Position numbers and translations under genes: made by a program. DNA of 64,000 nucleotides from Hoplostethus atlanticus. Taxonomy: Eukaryota > Chordata > Actinopteri > Trachichthyiformes > Trachichthyidae. The notes under the pieces are model-generated. The model was not told where the DNA came from. It saw only the letters and a program-made list of their open reading frames with translations, and ran no database searches. The stretch spans positions 1,504,001 to 1,568,000 of the forward strand of contig JAXDDX010000114.1 in the NCBI GenBank assembly GCA_034670405.1. The letters are read 5' to 3'. Below are positions 23,286-35,235 of this stretch, one piece after another; positions within the stretch are counted from its first letter, which is position 1; the number at the start of each line of letters is the position of its first letter.

Positions 23286-23828
23286 TGGGGTTCTATAAAC
23301 ATATGCTGCTGACATTACGTCGACTGTTAGAGTGGGAAGTGTGGGAAACGGCATGGATTTGCTTAGAGATGTTTCTACCAGTCTTAATTGCTTTATTTAC
23401 ACAGATGTTTCAAAAAGCTAAAAATGTCAGTTTACCATGTGAAATACTGGAACATACACTAATGAAAATATCATTAGTGTATGTGTAAGTGGATAAATGT
23501 GTTGCAGATAGAAGAATTACCATGGATACGGTTTCCTCAGACAGAATTGTAGATGTTTTGTGCGAACACACACACCGAAGGCGTTTCACTGGGTGTCGTC
23601 AGAGGTTGAGTCAGTCAAAGCGAAGTGGGTGGGGGGGTGGGGTTCAAATCAAATGTCCTTGGACGGGGCATCAGAGGGAGAAACATACACTTTTTTTGTT
23701 AAAGAGATCAAGAAAAGTTTTGCAATTGTTGCATCACATATCTGTCTGTCTGTCTAAAGGCATTCACATACAAACGCCATCATATGTGCATAACCAGCCC
23801 ACACTGATCACAGTATACAGCAGTTATC
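23286..23828. other. Unique stretch, no gene seen
   Basis: No gene or repeat was recognised ahead of the CT/CA microsatellite. Confidence 0.4.
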
Positions 23829-23849
23829 TGTCTCTCTCTCTCTCTCTTT

Positions 23850-23890
<41 letters not shown>
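23829..23890. repeat. Compound (CT)n(CA)n microsatellite
   Basis: About 12 CT units (one interruption) run directly into 19 AC units. Read directly. Confidence 0.95.
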
Positions 23891-23893
<3 letters not shown>

Positions 23894-26800
23894 GCCTCTT
23901 CACGGAGCCTTGAAAAGACCTGCCTTTTGCCATTTCATTACCTTGGTTCACAAGTTTGTAGTCGACGCCATATTAAAAAAGGTTGATTGAATCCGAGTGC
24001 TGCATGCTACCTCCACCCCAGCCCGAATCAGGCCAGTGGGTGATTGGAAAATCAGCAGCCTCGTATGCACGCATATATACTTAAAGGATGTGTGATGCTA
24101 GCGCTGGTGATGAGTCTTTTTTTCACTCTACGCAAACATGAACAATACTTTTCCGGCTGAGGCTGGTCAAGGTGGATGTCTACTGTCTAACGGCAATGAC
24201 GACATTAGTGCGTAATGTTTATTGACCTTCAATAAGGTTTTTGTCACAATACAGTCAGTGGTGAAAGCATTCCATAGTTGAGGGATGATGGCTCTTTCTG
24301 CTGCTATGTCAGGAGAGCTGTATGTTTGATCAATGGAAATATAGGAGATGAATGTAAGCTATTGATTCTAAAATATTTATTTCCTTATATGTTAAGAAAT
24401 GCCGTGAGCGTCCCCTAAGATCGCCTTTGGTTAAATACACATTATATGTAATGTTTGTCAACCTATCAGAATCGCTGCATTGTTTTTGCGTCTCAGTGGG
24501 GTTTTCAATGGATAGGGACATTTGGCACATTTAAGCCTCCTAGTGCAGAACAAAGACTTTTCTCCTCATTTTGAATTTTTTGAATTTCAGTTTCAATGAC
24601 AGCCATGAAAGCATCCTCATTTTGATGCACAGCTCTACACTTGCAGCATGTGCCTCCGCTGTGGCATGGCATCGTTGTGATTTATTTTCCCATGGCCCAT
24701 CTTGTTATTACAGATCAATACCATGTTCATAACCAATTAGCCCATTTAGCATTAATACATAAGAAAAAATACAATTTCAAAGTCACATTACCACAGTTAT
24801 TCTCTATTTTCTACAGTGGACACTATGTCAAACATAGGAACAATGATGCATACACCACACAATGGTGTGGCTTGGGCCACTCTTAACAGGATGAATTAAG
24901 TTGGGATCTAATTTATTAAGTATTGTGTAAAAACTCTATAGAATGTGTCGAGTGAATAAAGCAAATTTTAGTTTCTTATCTGTGACATGAATGGTGACCC
25001 CAGATTTTTTCCCCTCTCTATAACTTACACCACCTGGATTTCAAAAGGACCTTGCAAGCCTGTAGCCTCGTGTCAAGGTAGCAGATTACTCTGCCTTCAG
25101 TGGCACCGTTTGCCCCATTGTGCTCAAAATTACTTTTTGGCATTTCATTCATCTTGAAGATAATATAAATTATGCGTAGGCAACCTTCAGGACCCTACAA
25201 GATCAGATACCGTCACATCAATGGAACACATTTCACCTGGGCACCCCTATCTAAGCTAGTGGTACAATGAGGTTAATTTGTATGTAAATACAGTACGGGG
25301 CCCCTGTCCTGTCATTAATTCAATTTGGCAAAATCACAACACAAATTGAGATCGTTTTCACTCTCGTCACATGGCTGAACTTGATAACACTAATAACTTT
25401 ATTTCATTACATGCCCAGATAGATATGTGAATTGAATACAGGCCCCATTCAAGGCAAGAGAGGAAAACCCATACAGATAATTGCATTAAGTGAAGTGAAG
25501 CAGCGAAAAACGAATGCGTGATCTGAGGGGACCTTCGTCTCATAGGTGCCACAAAAGAAACTTTCTTCTTCAAAGAGATAAGGGGGTTGCATAAGATCAC
25601 TTGCAGCATCACTTGATATTGAACAACTGACAAAAAAAGCTTTTCTTTTAATCCAAATATGCTTCCCAAAAGAAATTAAGCCGTTTTGAAAGTCTTTTTA
25701 GTCTATATCCCTAATGTGAGTTGGTTAGAAAGCTGGTGCCCTTGGAATAGAGAGGGATGGTTGTTAACAGCTCCCCTGTAGTATTGAGGGAAAATATTGC
25801 AGACTTGATTTGTTGCCATTATTATACATATCACATCTCTGCAGTGCATTGTCTGCTGCCAGGCTTGGCAGTGTATTTGATAGTCAGTGGAAAGCCATCT
25901 CTCCCAGGGGTGCTGTATATCGAAAATCCTAAGCGTGACTAAATAGACCGGCCTTTGCCATTATATTGGCTCCCATTTACCCTTCACCGCTTCGCCAGAA
26001 TCACTTCTCAGCGGTAACCTTTGCTACAGACCCCCATTCTCTGCTGAAGAGAAAGCTGCTGTGGTCACAAGTGAGAGAAACAGCCAGTAGTGTTTGGAAG
26101 ATCCCGGCCATTTCTTTGCCAAACAACTGCGTGCTTTGGAAAGGGCGTCATGAATCAGCAGCTGGGCATCACCTTTGGAACTGGGCATTGCCACGCAAAC
26201 TGGGCGAGATACTCCCTTGGCAATGCGTCCACATAACAGGAGGAGGGTGAAAGAGGCCATTTATTCATGACAGTTCTGCCAATCAGAGACGATTGAAAGG
26301 GAAGGAGGATGGCCTGATAGACTGAGGGAGTGCACAATGAGTGAAAAGGGGAAACAGAGCATGAACATGTTCAGACAGACTTGGTTTTCCTTCCCATCTC
26401 TCTTTCATCGTAGAATCCTCTTATTCCCACTCCCATTATTCCTACTCTTCTCCCACTCACATCCTTCTGCGCACTCCTCTCTTCCACCATCCCATTCTCA
26501 TTTCATTATCTTATTTTCTTATTTCTCCCCATCTCCTGCCCTCCTTGCCGACCACGGGACAACGGCCATCATCAAGCTTCCTGGCTCTGGAGGACCTGAG
26601 CTGTCTGGTGGTTTCATCTGGCCGCGTGCCATCAGAAGTATTACTACACCGTGTGCAGAATGAAAGAGGAACACCCCCCATCCCTCCTTTTCTGAACAGT
26701 TCAAAACAAGCTATGAAAGCACGAGCAGCGCCTGTGCAAATCAAAAGACAAGATGTTACCTTGCAAGATTTGTATTCAATCCATTCATCATCGTTTGTTC

Positions 26801-27196
26801 TGATGTGTTGACAGGAGAGGTACAAGACATGACTGAAGAGTAGTACTTTATTTTTTCTGACTTTGGTCTATATTCAGCTACATTCATTAGCCGATGAGCA
26901 GCAGTGGGTTTTCAGCTTCTACGAGGGAGGCATGCGTTTCTGATCTGCAAGGTCTTGGAGAGGTAGTGCAGGAATCGCCAACTGTATTAGGAGATTACAG
27001 CTTTACTGTGGCCCCAGGTGGGCATCTATCTGTCAATTTCCAAGCTGACCTTTGAGAGTTAATAAAGTCCTGACCTTTGCAATAAATCGGTAAACATATA
27101 TGCATACAACCTAATTTGAAAGGAATATTTTTTGTTTTCCATTCCTTGCATGTCGTTTAGAGAAAATTGACCGATGGATTTGCTTGTTTGCTGCAG
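23891..27196. other. Unique stretch, no gene seen
   Basis: No recognisable gene. A pyrimidine-rich patch spans about 26400-26540. An AATAAA word at about 24955 with T-rich sequence after it is a weak poly(A)-like signal. Open frames up to 108 codons (26337-26663) are pyrimidine-tract artefacts with low complexity. Confidence 0.45.
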
Positions 27197-27255
27197 AACT
27201 GGCTTTCTGCTATTGCTGCCCGTGAACCGAGGACCTCCAATATGGCCGCTACAGG
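27197..27255 (+). other. Candidate 59-nt exon by splice signals
   Basis: A T-rich acceptor (TTGCTTGTTTGCTGCAG) ends at 27196 and a good donor (AGG|GTGAGT) starts at 27256. Between them, two of the three frames are open; one reads NWLSAIAAREPRTSNMAATG. The gene is not recognised and no partner exon was identified. Chance splice words are common, so this is only a candidate. Confidence 0.15.
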
Positions 27256-27477
27256 GTGAGTCAGGTCACCTGGCATGAGTCATATGTGCAGTTTGTCTGA
27301 CTCAGTTCTATCGCTGGTAGTAGATCTGCCTGCCAGTGTGCTCAATACCCTACAAGTGAAATGAAAATATCTTGCCACATACAAAGAGTCCCAGTAAAGC
27401 CAATTACCATCGCTTTCATTGTCGCAAGGCATGCAGCTCTGTGGGTTTGTAATGAAGTCCCCTACCATTCGAGCAAT

Positions 27478-27492
27478 GGGGGGGGGGGGGGG
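27478..27492. repeat. G15 homopolymer
   Basis: Fifteen consecutive G, read directly. Length may vary between individuals or reflect sequencing error. Confidence 0.9.
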
Positions 27493-30181
27493 CACTGTTT
27501 CCTGTTTTTAGGGACTCCTCCTCCTATGGTGTCAATAGGATAATTAGTTGCTTTTATCTTTTCCTCAGTCTCCATTACACTGTTTCACAAGTGGATGAAT
27601 CCATCCATGCTCATGCGCACCTTTAATTATCCATCTTAAATTATCCATCATATTTTAACCAAGCTTATAGGATTTTATTTTTTTTCAGGAGAATTCAAAA
27701 CATTTGTCACACTCTCACATGGCATTACAATATCTGGGATACTGTAAGATTTATATTGATGTGCTGCTGGATCAAGCCGCAGAATCAAGCTGCATCATGA
27801 AACAGCTTAACAAAGTCTGAGTAGGAAACAACATGAGCACTAATCCCTTCAGAAAGGACAAACTAATTAGCGTTAAAGGTCTTTTGACTTTGATGTGTTC
27901 ACACTGTTTTCTTTCTGCCTTCCATGCTGATAGAGAAAATTGATGCGGCATCATCTGAATGTCATCGCTTTATGTAACCGTTTTCAGATCTCGACGTGGG
28001 ATCATTGATATCTGCGTGTTTGCTTTGATGTCGCCCATTTGACATTTTTAGCATCCAGTCATCATTAATTCATCGGAAAAATATCTTCAGAGTGCTCAGA
28101 TGTGTAAAATGGCCACAGATCTCCCTTTTAATTGAAATGCGGAGCCGCACACAACACATTAGCATCGATGTATGTATCAATGTGTCAAGGCGTGTAAGAA
28201 GTGACGCTCAAATAGACGTGCTTGATATCTAAAATCACAAGGAGCATGTGAACTGCTCTTATGCTGCAGAGATGGTGTATAGAAAGGTTTTGATGTACAG
28301 CTTAAGATGAGATGGGATTTTTATTTTCTAAATATGTATGTTGTTTTTTTTACTTTATTACTTTAAACAGCATCAGCACAGACAATGAAGCGAAAATTCT
28401 CTAATGATTCAAGAGTTAGCTTGGCATTAGAGTACAGATGTTACGAGTGATTCAACAGCTCTTTTTCTTAAGTTTCTTTGTGAATTTAGTCCTACCACTG
28501 CTGAACAGAGAAGGTTAAACCTTTCAGTTGGCCCTCAAGGCCCTCAAAGGGCTTCATGCCACTTGTTCTCATTAATGCAACCATCTCCATTCATTATTGT
28601 GTTTCTGTGTCCGTTCACATTTGATCCATCCACATCCTGGATTGCTCCTTGTGGAGGGAAATAAAGTCCCCGCCATGCTCTGTGTTTTTACAGACATTCA
28701 ATTAAATGATAAAGTTAAAGGACTTATGCTATATCATGCTATTAATGCTATATCATTCCAGTCCTTCCTACAGTCCAACACCCCCCCCAAGTAGGTTACT
28801 GTAAACCCAAACTCCTATATGTGATTCTCAGCCAGGGAGTATATAGCAGCCACTGCCCTGAAGCCTAAATCCCTTCTCTCAGTAAAGCTAGTGTTAATAC
28901 AATGAGATTTGTGAGCCTCTTGCTACAGGCAAGAGGCTGAGGCGAGGGAAAGCCAGCCATCCGGATCAAATGACTCAACTCTCCTGAGTGCCATGTGCTG
29001 TCAAGATGAAGGATGCTGTCCTGATTTGTTTTGATTAGAGAGTATAAATCTATTGGAAATAAAGCAAGGTAATGGAAGTGCTCCACACTTGAGTACAAAA
29101 TGGCTTGACCACAATGTTGAATGACGTGCTTTATGTTGTTTACTACGCTGATAGATAATTGATCTCTTCATTCTATTGTAGCCGAGGCACTGTGGGTTTT
29201 CCTGGGCATAGTTTAAGAGGAAGTCATAGACTTATCCTTTTCCTTGGAGATGCCTGGACCATCTTTGAGCCAAATCCATGACACAGCACAAATGTCCTTC
29301 TAACTACTGTCATGAGGAAAAGTCACTTTCAGCCACCACCAAACCCATTACCAGCCAAATCATCTATGGAAATGAGAATTCCTCCCTCCTCCCCCCACAA
29401 CGAGACCCTAGTTCCCACTAGACCTCCTCCTCTCTCCTTGAGCACTTAATCCAAGGTCTAAAGGCCGAGATAAATGAGGTTTCTATGGAACTTAAGCTTT
29501 GTATATTTAATTAAATTTGTGTGAATGTACAATTTCCCAGTTCAGTGTACTTATCAGTGCTAGTCATAACCTATGCAGATGAGGGGCAGCACCAGGGTTG
29601 CATAGGTTTGGGCAGCATTCAGCCACATACTAATAAATGTGCACGATGTCCCACTGTGCATGGGTGGAAAATATAGGTGGATGGTAGAGGGAAATGAATG
29701 AAGGGTACCACGGTAACTGTGCACTTCTACATATTCCTTCTTTTCTGTGTCATCCCATCCCTCTGAAATATCAGTCAAGGTGTGTGAGCAGCATTTTCTC
29801 ATGTTTCTCATGCAGGAATCGTGACAACCACAGCACATCAGCGCTGATGGGATATTTGAAAAGCTTGTGATCAGCTCCCCATAGAATTGCGTGACATATA
29901 GAGACATTAGCGTCAATAGCTTGTTCATATGGTGTGTGCTATTTGGGGGATTAGCGTGATTATTTTAGCGAAAGGAAATCGCAGTTCAGCAGCCCTACCT
30001 TTTTTTCCAGGTGTGACAAATTAATGTTAGATTTACTGTAGGACAAGGGTTCCTTCTGGTTAGGGTTAGGTATGAAGTGCCTCGGGGCCACGCAAAACGA
30101 CAAAAAGACAATTCAACAAACTCAACACCCCACTTCCATAGGGACATATTTAGATGTTTTGCTATTTAAAAAAAAACTTGG
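27493..30181. other. Unique stretch, no gene seen
   Basis: No recognised gene or repeat. The minus-strand open frame 29560-29928 (122 codons) has no recognisable domain. A 'ggttagggttagg' word near 30058 is too short to be telomeric sequence. Confidence 0.45.
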
Positions 30182-30540
30182 GTAGGTACTTTATTAATCC
30201 CCGGGGGAACATTTCTTTGTTACAGCAGCCGAGACATGGAATAACACTAAGAATAAAAATGACAATAGGAATAATAAAAATAAAGAATAAAAATATGCAA
30301 ATGCACAGTAAAACAATTTTAAGATTTCTTTTGGGCCATTTTGCCTTTATTGACAGTAGAGAGAGACAGGAAAGATCAGGTGAGAGAGGAGGGATGACAT
30401 GGCACATAGGTCCCAGGCCAGATTCGAACCCAGGACGTCACGGTTATGTGGTATGCGTCTTAGACCACTGAGTAAAACAATTTTAATGTGAAAAAAAGTC
30501 CCGGGTGCAAAAAAGTGAATTGTGCAAAAAGTGAAAATGG
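30182..30540 (-). mobile_element. LINE 3'-tail fragment interrupted by a SINE
   Basis: It begins 'gtaggtactttattaatcc', continues with 'gggaacatttctttgttac', then an A-rich run with several AATAAAAAT words. This is the reverse strand of a common fish LINE tail, related in plan to the fragments at 23139 and 41863. The SINE at 30323-30470 splits it; the remainder resumes at 30487. There is no coding part. Confidence 0.6.
30307..30486 (-). mobile_element. tRNA-derived SINE with 16-bp target duplication
   Basis: The body lies at 30323-30470, flanked by perfect 16-bp copies of AGTAAAACAATTTTAA (30307-30322 and 30471-30486). On the minus strand it carries a tRNA-like head: CTCAGTGGTCTAAG in the A-box position and GGGTTCGAATC (30421-30431) as B box. 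A pyrimidine-rich 'cctgtctctctct' body and a 'tcaataaaggcaaaa' tail follow. The head seems to lack the first few bases before the A box. I know this SINE plan from teleosts but do not fix a name. A partial relative lies at 63427-63475. It is a short non-coding retroposon that depends on LINE machinery. Confidence 0.85.
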
Positions 30541-32479
30541 CTTGCTCCATATATTGGCTAATGGTTAGTTATCAGGTTGTTGAAAAACAGCTCATCTGAC
30601 TTAACTAAACTAAACACTTGGAACCAGAGGCAACGGCTTATGCCATCCACTTCTGCTGCCAATCTCATCCACCCATGCCAACCTCTACATACAAGCAGAT
30701 GGCTGTTGCAGTTTGGATTGCATTGAATCTCATGTAAATACAGTGCATCAAGTTTTGTGGGAAATTCCTAGCAAATTGTCTAGGAGATGAAGCGATTCCT
30801 AATTGGAGACAATTAGTGGGCTCTTGGGGCCTAATTCATCTCTAAATATATGTGATCTCTTCACGCTGAAGTTTGCTCCAAATTGCTTAATTCAAGCCTG
30901 CCCAGCGCAGAGGAGTTATCTGTTGAAGGAAGTATCTTGTCCCAGCTCTTTCGTGATGAAGTTATTTTTGGGTAAACCTTTCAACAAATTCTGTGCAAGG
31001 GCAGCAATGGACTAATTGGCTTGCACTTTCAATCCACGGCTTGAGGGAATGTGTCAACCGTGTGATACTTTTATCACCACCGCCACGAATACACCAGGTA
31101 ACAGAATATTCCTGTCTACCTGTGGTGTCCCGCCCACAGCTAGAACAGTCTGCCACCAAAAAAGTATGAGAAAGACGGGTCGCCAGTATGTTATTTCTAA
31201 TACAGGGGAAAGAATGATGATCCCTCTAGCAATGGTAATAGAAGTACTTTTTGCTGTAATCAAAATGTACCCATAACATATTTCCATGCTACAGTAGCCT
31301 GTTTCGCTTTAACCAGGTTATTCTAACTGAATTATGACGTTGACATGTGTCAAAACCCAAAACCGGATTATTTGAGTTACGAACAAAGTCTCCATGCATA
31401 TAAATGTAGCCTCTGCTACTCCACCATAGACTTTTTAGAAAGTGAATTATCAGATGGAAGATTTTTTATGCACAATGAATTGTATTTTCTGAGCTTTTGG
31501 TGCAAGGACTGTAAACATGTGAAAAATAACATGCGTTCATGTGTCTTGAAGCTGAAATCGTTGCAGTATTTAGCAAAACAAACCTATATTTTGAGGCATG
31601 ATGGCCTACAACAGTTCTAAAGAGCTTATTTTCCCTTTTTGACTCCATCTTTATCGCCATTGTAAGAAAGAGTCCCTTTTCCCCGTCCTGAAGTTGAGCT
31701 GTGCCTCTTTATTGCAGAGCCATAGTGACTCCTTATGGTGCCGGTCTTTAATCCAATAAAAACAAATAAATAATAAATTAACAACAGAAGCAATCTGCTT
31801 GAATTTAAGATATTCAGCAACAAAATATGCAACCACATATTGTATGCACTAATGAATTATGATATTCAGGCAGAAGAATATGGATGGACATAGTGAATGT
31901 TCTTAGGCTTAGGCATGCCAGCACTTATTCACTGTGTCCTGTAAGTCCTAACCCTATCGTCTGAAACTTCACAACAGCTATGTGTATAACAGTTAACTGT
32001 AGCTGAATTTCCTCTCATGAACACCGTCAAAACACACATTGTTATTGCTAATCCCGTCGACGCTTCGTTACATGGCTTTGTCACAATTGATATAAGTATG
32101 AAAGTATGAAAGCTCACATGAGGATGGATCGATCATTAACACATTGTTGTGTTAGAATCCAGACTTTGTTTACTTCCCCTATGCTGTGAATTCAATATGC
32201 AGAGGCTTTTTGTTTCAAGATTCCTTGACGCTTATGGCAGCGGGGGTGTGAATCTTTAAGAAAAGGTGTAGCAGCAGGTTCAGTCATGCCAGGTTAGACG
32301 AGAGCCCAGGAGAACAGCGGTAACACAGCCAGCACGTTTGGTTTGGTGCTAAGTCGGGTTAGACTGATCAGTAGCAATTTGCCAATATACCGCATGGGGT
32401 ATTATTAGGGCTTTTATTAGAAATCAGATCTATGGCCTGTCAGTGTCATCCACCTCCAATATGATGGATATGATGCAGT
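30541..32479. other. Unique stretch, no gene seen
   Basis: No recognised gene or repeat. Open frames are at most about 90 codons. Confidence 0.45.
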
Positions 32480-32590
32480 GGGATGTGGGTGCTGGACCCT
32501 GGTGATCTACTGCATGGGTGCTGGACCCTGGCTGATCTGGGATGTGGGTGCTGGACCCTGGTGATTTGGAGTGTGGATGCTGGTGGCGGG
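32480..32590. repeat. Minisatellite, 29-30-bp period, about 3.5 copies
   Basis: The core GCTGGACCCTGG recurs at 32491, 32520 and 32550, with a decayed fourth core near 32579. This gives a period of 29-30 bp. The flanking words 'gggatgtgggt' also repeat. Read directly. Confidence 0.85.
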
Positions 32591-35140
32591 CCAAAATGGG
32601 AAGTGGTGCCAGCCTCTATTTGGCACCTGGTCAACTGAAGACACTGACATATATGGCCTGAACTACATACACCACATATTAGGGGCTCTGGCTGACCAAG
32701 GATATTGACTAATTCGATTGAACTATAAACACAGACCTACAAGGCCCCTACTATATTCTGCCATCTAATGCAAATAATAGTCACAGTAATAATACTGTGT
32801 CAGTTGCTAATTGGGAGACAAGCATCTTCTGCAGTAGGTAAGTTAGTAAATCAAGAACATACCAGGAAATTATTACTGTTATACAAAGTAGCTTTTACTG
32901 TCTCTTTTTTACTGGTTTGTTCATAATTTGCAGTTAACCTGAACACCTAGACTATGTGGCCAGACGGTAATTTATGATCGACTGGTAACGTTAGGTATTG
33001 ACTATCAGAGCACGTTTTAAAGTCTGAAATGGGGAGTCAAGGTAATAATTATTAGCATTATATAATTAGCATCGTGAGACGTAGCCAGAATGTCATTAGT
33101 TGGTAATTAATAAAATCACCAAAAAGTCCAAATAAGACACGTCACTGTTACGCCATTTGTTAGCCTCTTAAAACATATTGGAGGATTTCTTTGAAATAAC
33201 CATGGCCTAAGCAACCTCAACCTTTGAAAGTACCTTCTGCAGACATGCAGTAGACTAGTAGTTACAGTGCACCTGTTAGAGGTTACAATATGTTAGACAT
33301 GAACAATGATGGATGGGACTGTTCCCTCAAAGGCTATCCGGTCACCCTTGGAAAGGTAACCTCTTTGCCTTCTAATGGCTCCAGTTCTGAATCCCTTGTC
33401 TTCAAGCAAGGAGATGTGCAGACACTCAGTAGTAAATGATTACCTGGATGGCTGTTGACATCTTCATATAGCAGGGGGTGGGGGGGGGGGGGTGAAGATG
33501 ACATGATTAAAGTTAACCTTTAATATTATGGCACTGAGAGAAGCATTTTGTCCAGGGCTACAAGGCGCTCTAAGTTACTATCCTTTTATTTCACAATTTT
33601 GCTGAATCACTGACTCTGTGAGTAACTGCCTCAATAAAAAACACAGAGTAACCTTCACAGGCAAGCAGAAGTGAGGAATCTGTCCTTTATAAACTCCAGG
33701 GTTGGGGAGAAAAAGACGTTGACAAAGAAAGTGTCAGAGGCCTGCCGAGATTCTTAATGGGAATGAAGCTGGACATCTGTCCACAGACGCTCAATAGTCT
33801 CACAAAACCTCAGGGTGGAAGGCAAATCGACATTCAGGAAATAGCTACATTCATGAGCAATCTTGTAGCCCATTCAAGAGATGCATCATAAATTTCTCTC
33901 AAAGGAGATTGAGAGTGAAGGAGACATCATTGTAAAAGACCACCCCAACTCCAAATATCCATTAAAGAGAGAGAGAGAGAGCGTGGAGGGGAGAAATCTT
34001 TTTTTGCATGATGAATGCTCCCTTGTCCATAGAATACAATTTGGAAATAATTTAGCCTGTTACAATAGTTCTGTGGGGGTGAGATAATTGCATACGGGAA
34101 ATCCATTCTATTCATGTGAAAACTATAAATATACATTACTATTTTGCTACGGGTGAGGAAAAAACCTAGTTTCCAAGCATTCCCATCTGGTAGAGCTAGA
34201 CAAGATTATATCCCTAAACCATAATAAACAGTAATAGCGTTAGATTGAATAAAGTAGGCCTGCTGCATACTATGAGGAGAGCCTGGGAAAGAAATGTTCT
34301 TGTTTTGACTTGCTCCTTGCTTCATATAATATCTCAATCATAACTGTTGAGTGTCACGTGAGGAGCATAAGAAAGTCGGATTCTATAAAGTAACCACAGC
34401 AAGATGGAGCGAGCCGAATTGGTTCAGTCTGCTGGCCTTATTGATTTTCACTAGGCACGAGTCAGCGATGAACAGGGCCTTAGCATCTACATTTCCCCAC
34501 TGGTATTTAAAATGAGATGTGGGTGTCTGGGCTGCATGAGCAGGCCGACGCTGGTTCCGATTCAGCCCACAAAAGACACTTCAAACTCTATATATGAGTT
34601 TCATGATGCCTCCCTTGTGTCAGCTTCGATACAGTGTTCACGTTACGTCAGCTCAGGTCATTTGTGAATCAGCCATTGAATGGGGTGTTAATTTTAATGG
34701 TCCTAATTTTCAAAGTAAAAGCCCTCTTGGGAATCTGACTTAAAAACATCCCGCTTCTGGGATGAGCCATGAAAATTTGCGAGGAAATTGTTTTATATTG
34801 AGACATTCCATGTTGGTGTGATTGGACGCAAAGACGTTTCAGATAATTATAACGGGTTAGAGGGTGCAACTCTTTGACCAGAGCAAATCACAAAAAAGAA
34901 AATGAGACACACTGACAAAAGACAAACGGGGCAATACGGGAGGTGGTGCAATAAAAACCATATAGTCTCTGAAGATTATATAAGATTATATGTAACAACT
35001 TCATGGCACTAACAAACTTTCATAACTAGGCTGAAGGAATGTTTCAGTTTGAAATACACATTTTCAGGAAGACTGATATCGAAATTCTCACCAACAATAT
35101 TGGCATAGTGTTCTACTGCTATTCAACAAATAGGTATGTG
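32591..35140. other. Unique stretch, no gene seen
   Basis: It contains a G13 run (33480-33492) and a short (GA)n near 33966-33981. No recognised gene, RNA or transposon. Confidence 0.45.
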
Positions 35141-35235
35141 TCCAGGCTAAAGACTAAAGGCTGAGTTAGTATCGTCCTTTAAATCACTTCTTAAAATGTA
35201 CTTTTATCATACGGCCCTTTTATCATTTCTGGCTA
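35141..35235 (+). mobile_element. LINE C-terminal coding scrap
   Basis: From 35172 one frame reads SSFKSLLKMYFYHTALLSF. This matches in style the 'SFKSLLKTHLF' C-terminal end of fish LINE reverse-transcriptase proteins, and the preceding 'ccaggctaaagactaaagg' fits the same context from memory. Only about 95 bp remain, and the clade is not certain. Confidence 0.4.

Noticed and set aside
30058-30070. Telomere-like ggttagggttagg word, with similar single words near 46992, 55045 and 59769
   Set aside because: Only two hexamer units or fewer, with no array; expected by chance in 64 kb.
30421-30470. Possible tRNA gene
   Set aside because: A- and B-box words are present but the cloverleaf is incomplete and the segment is the head of a SINE with a target duplication.
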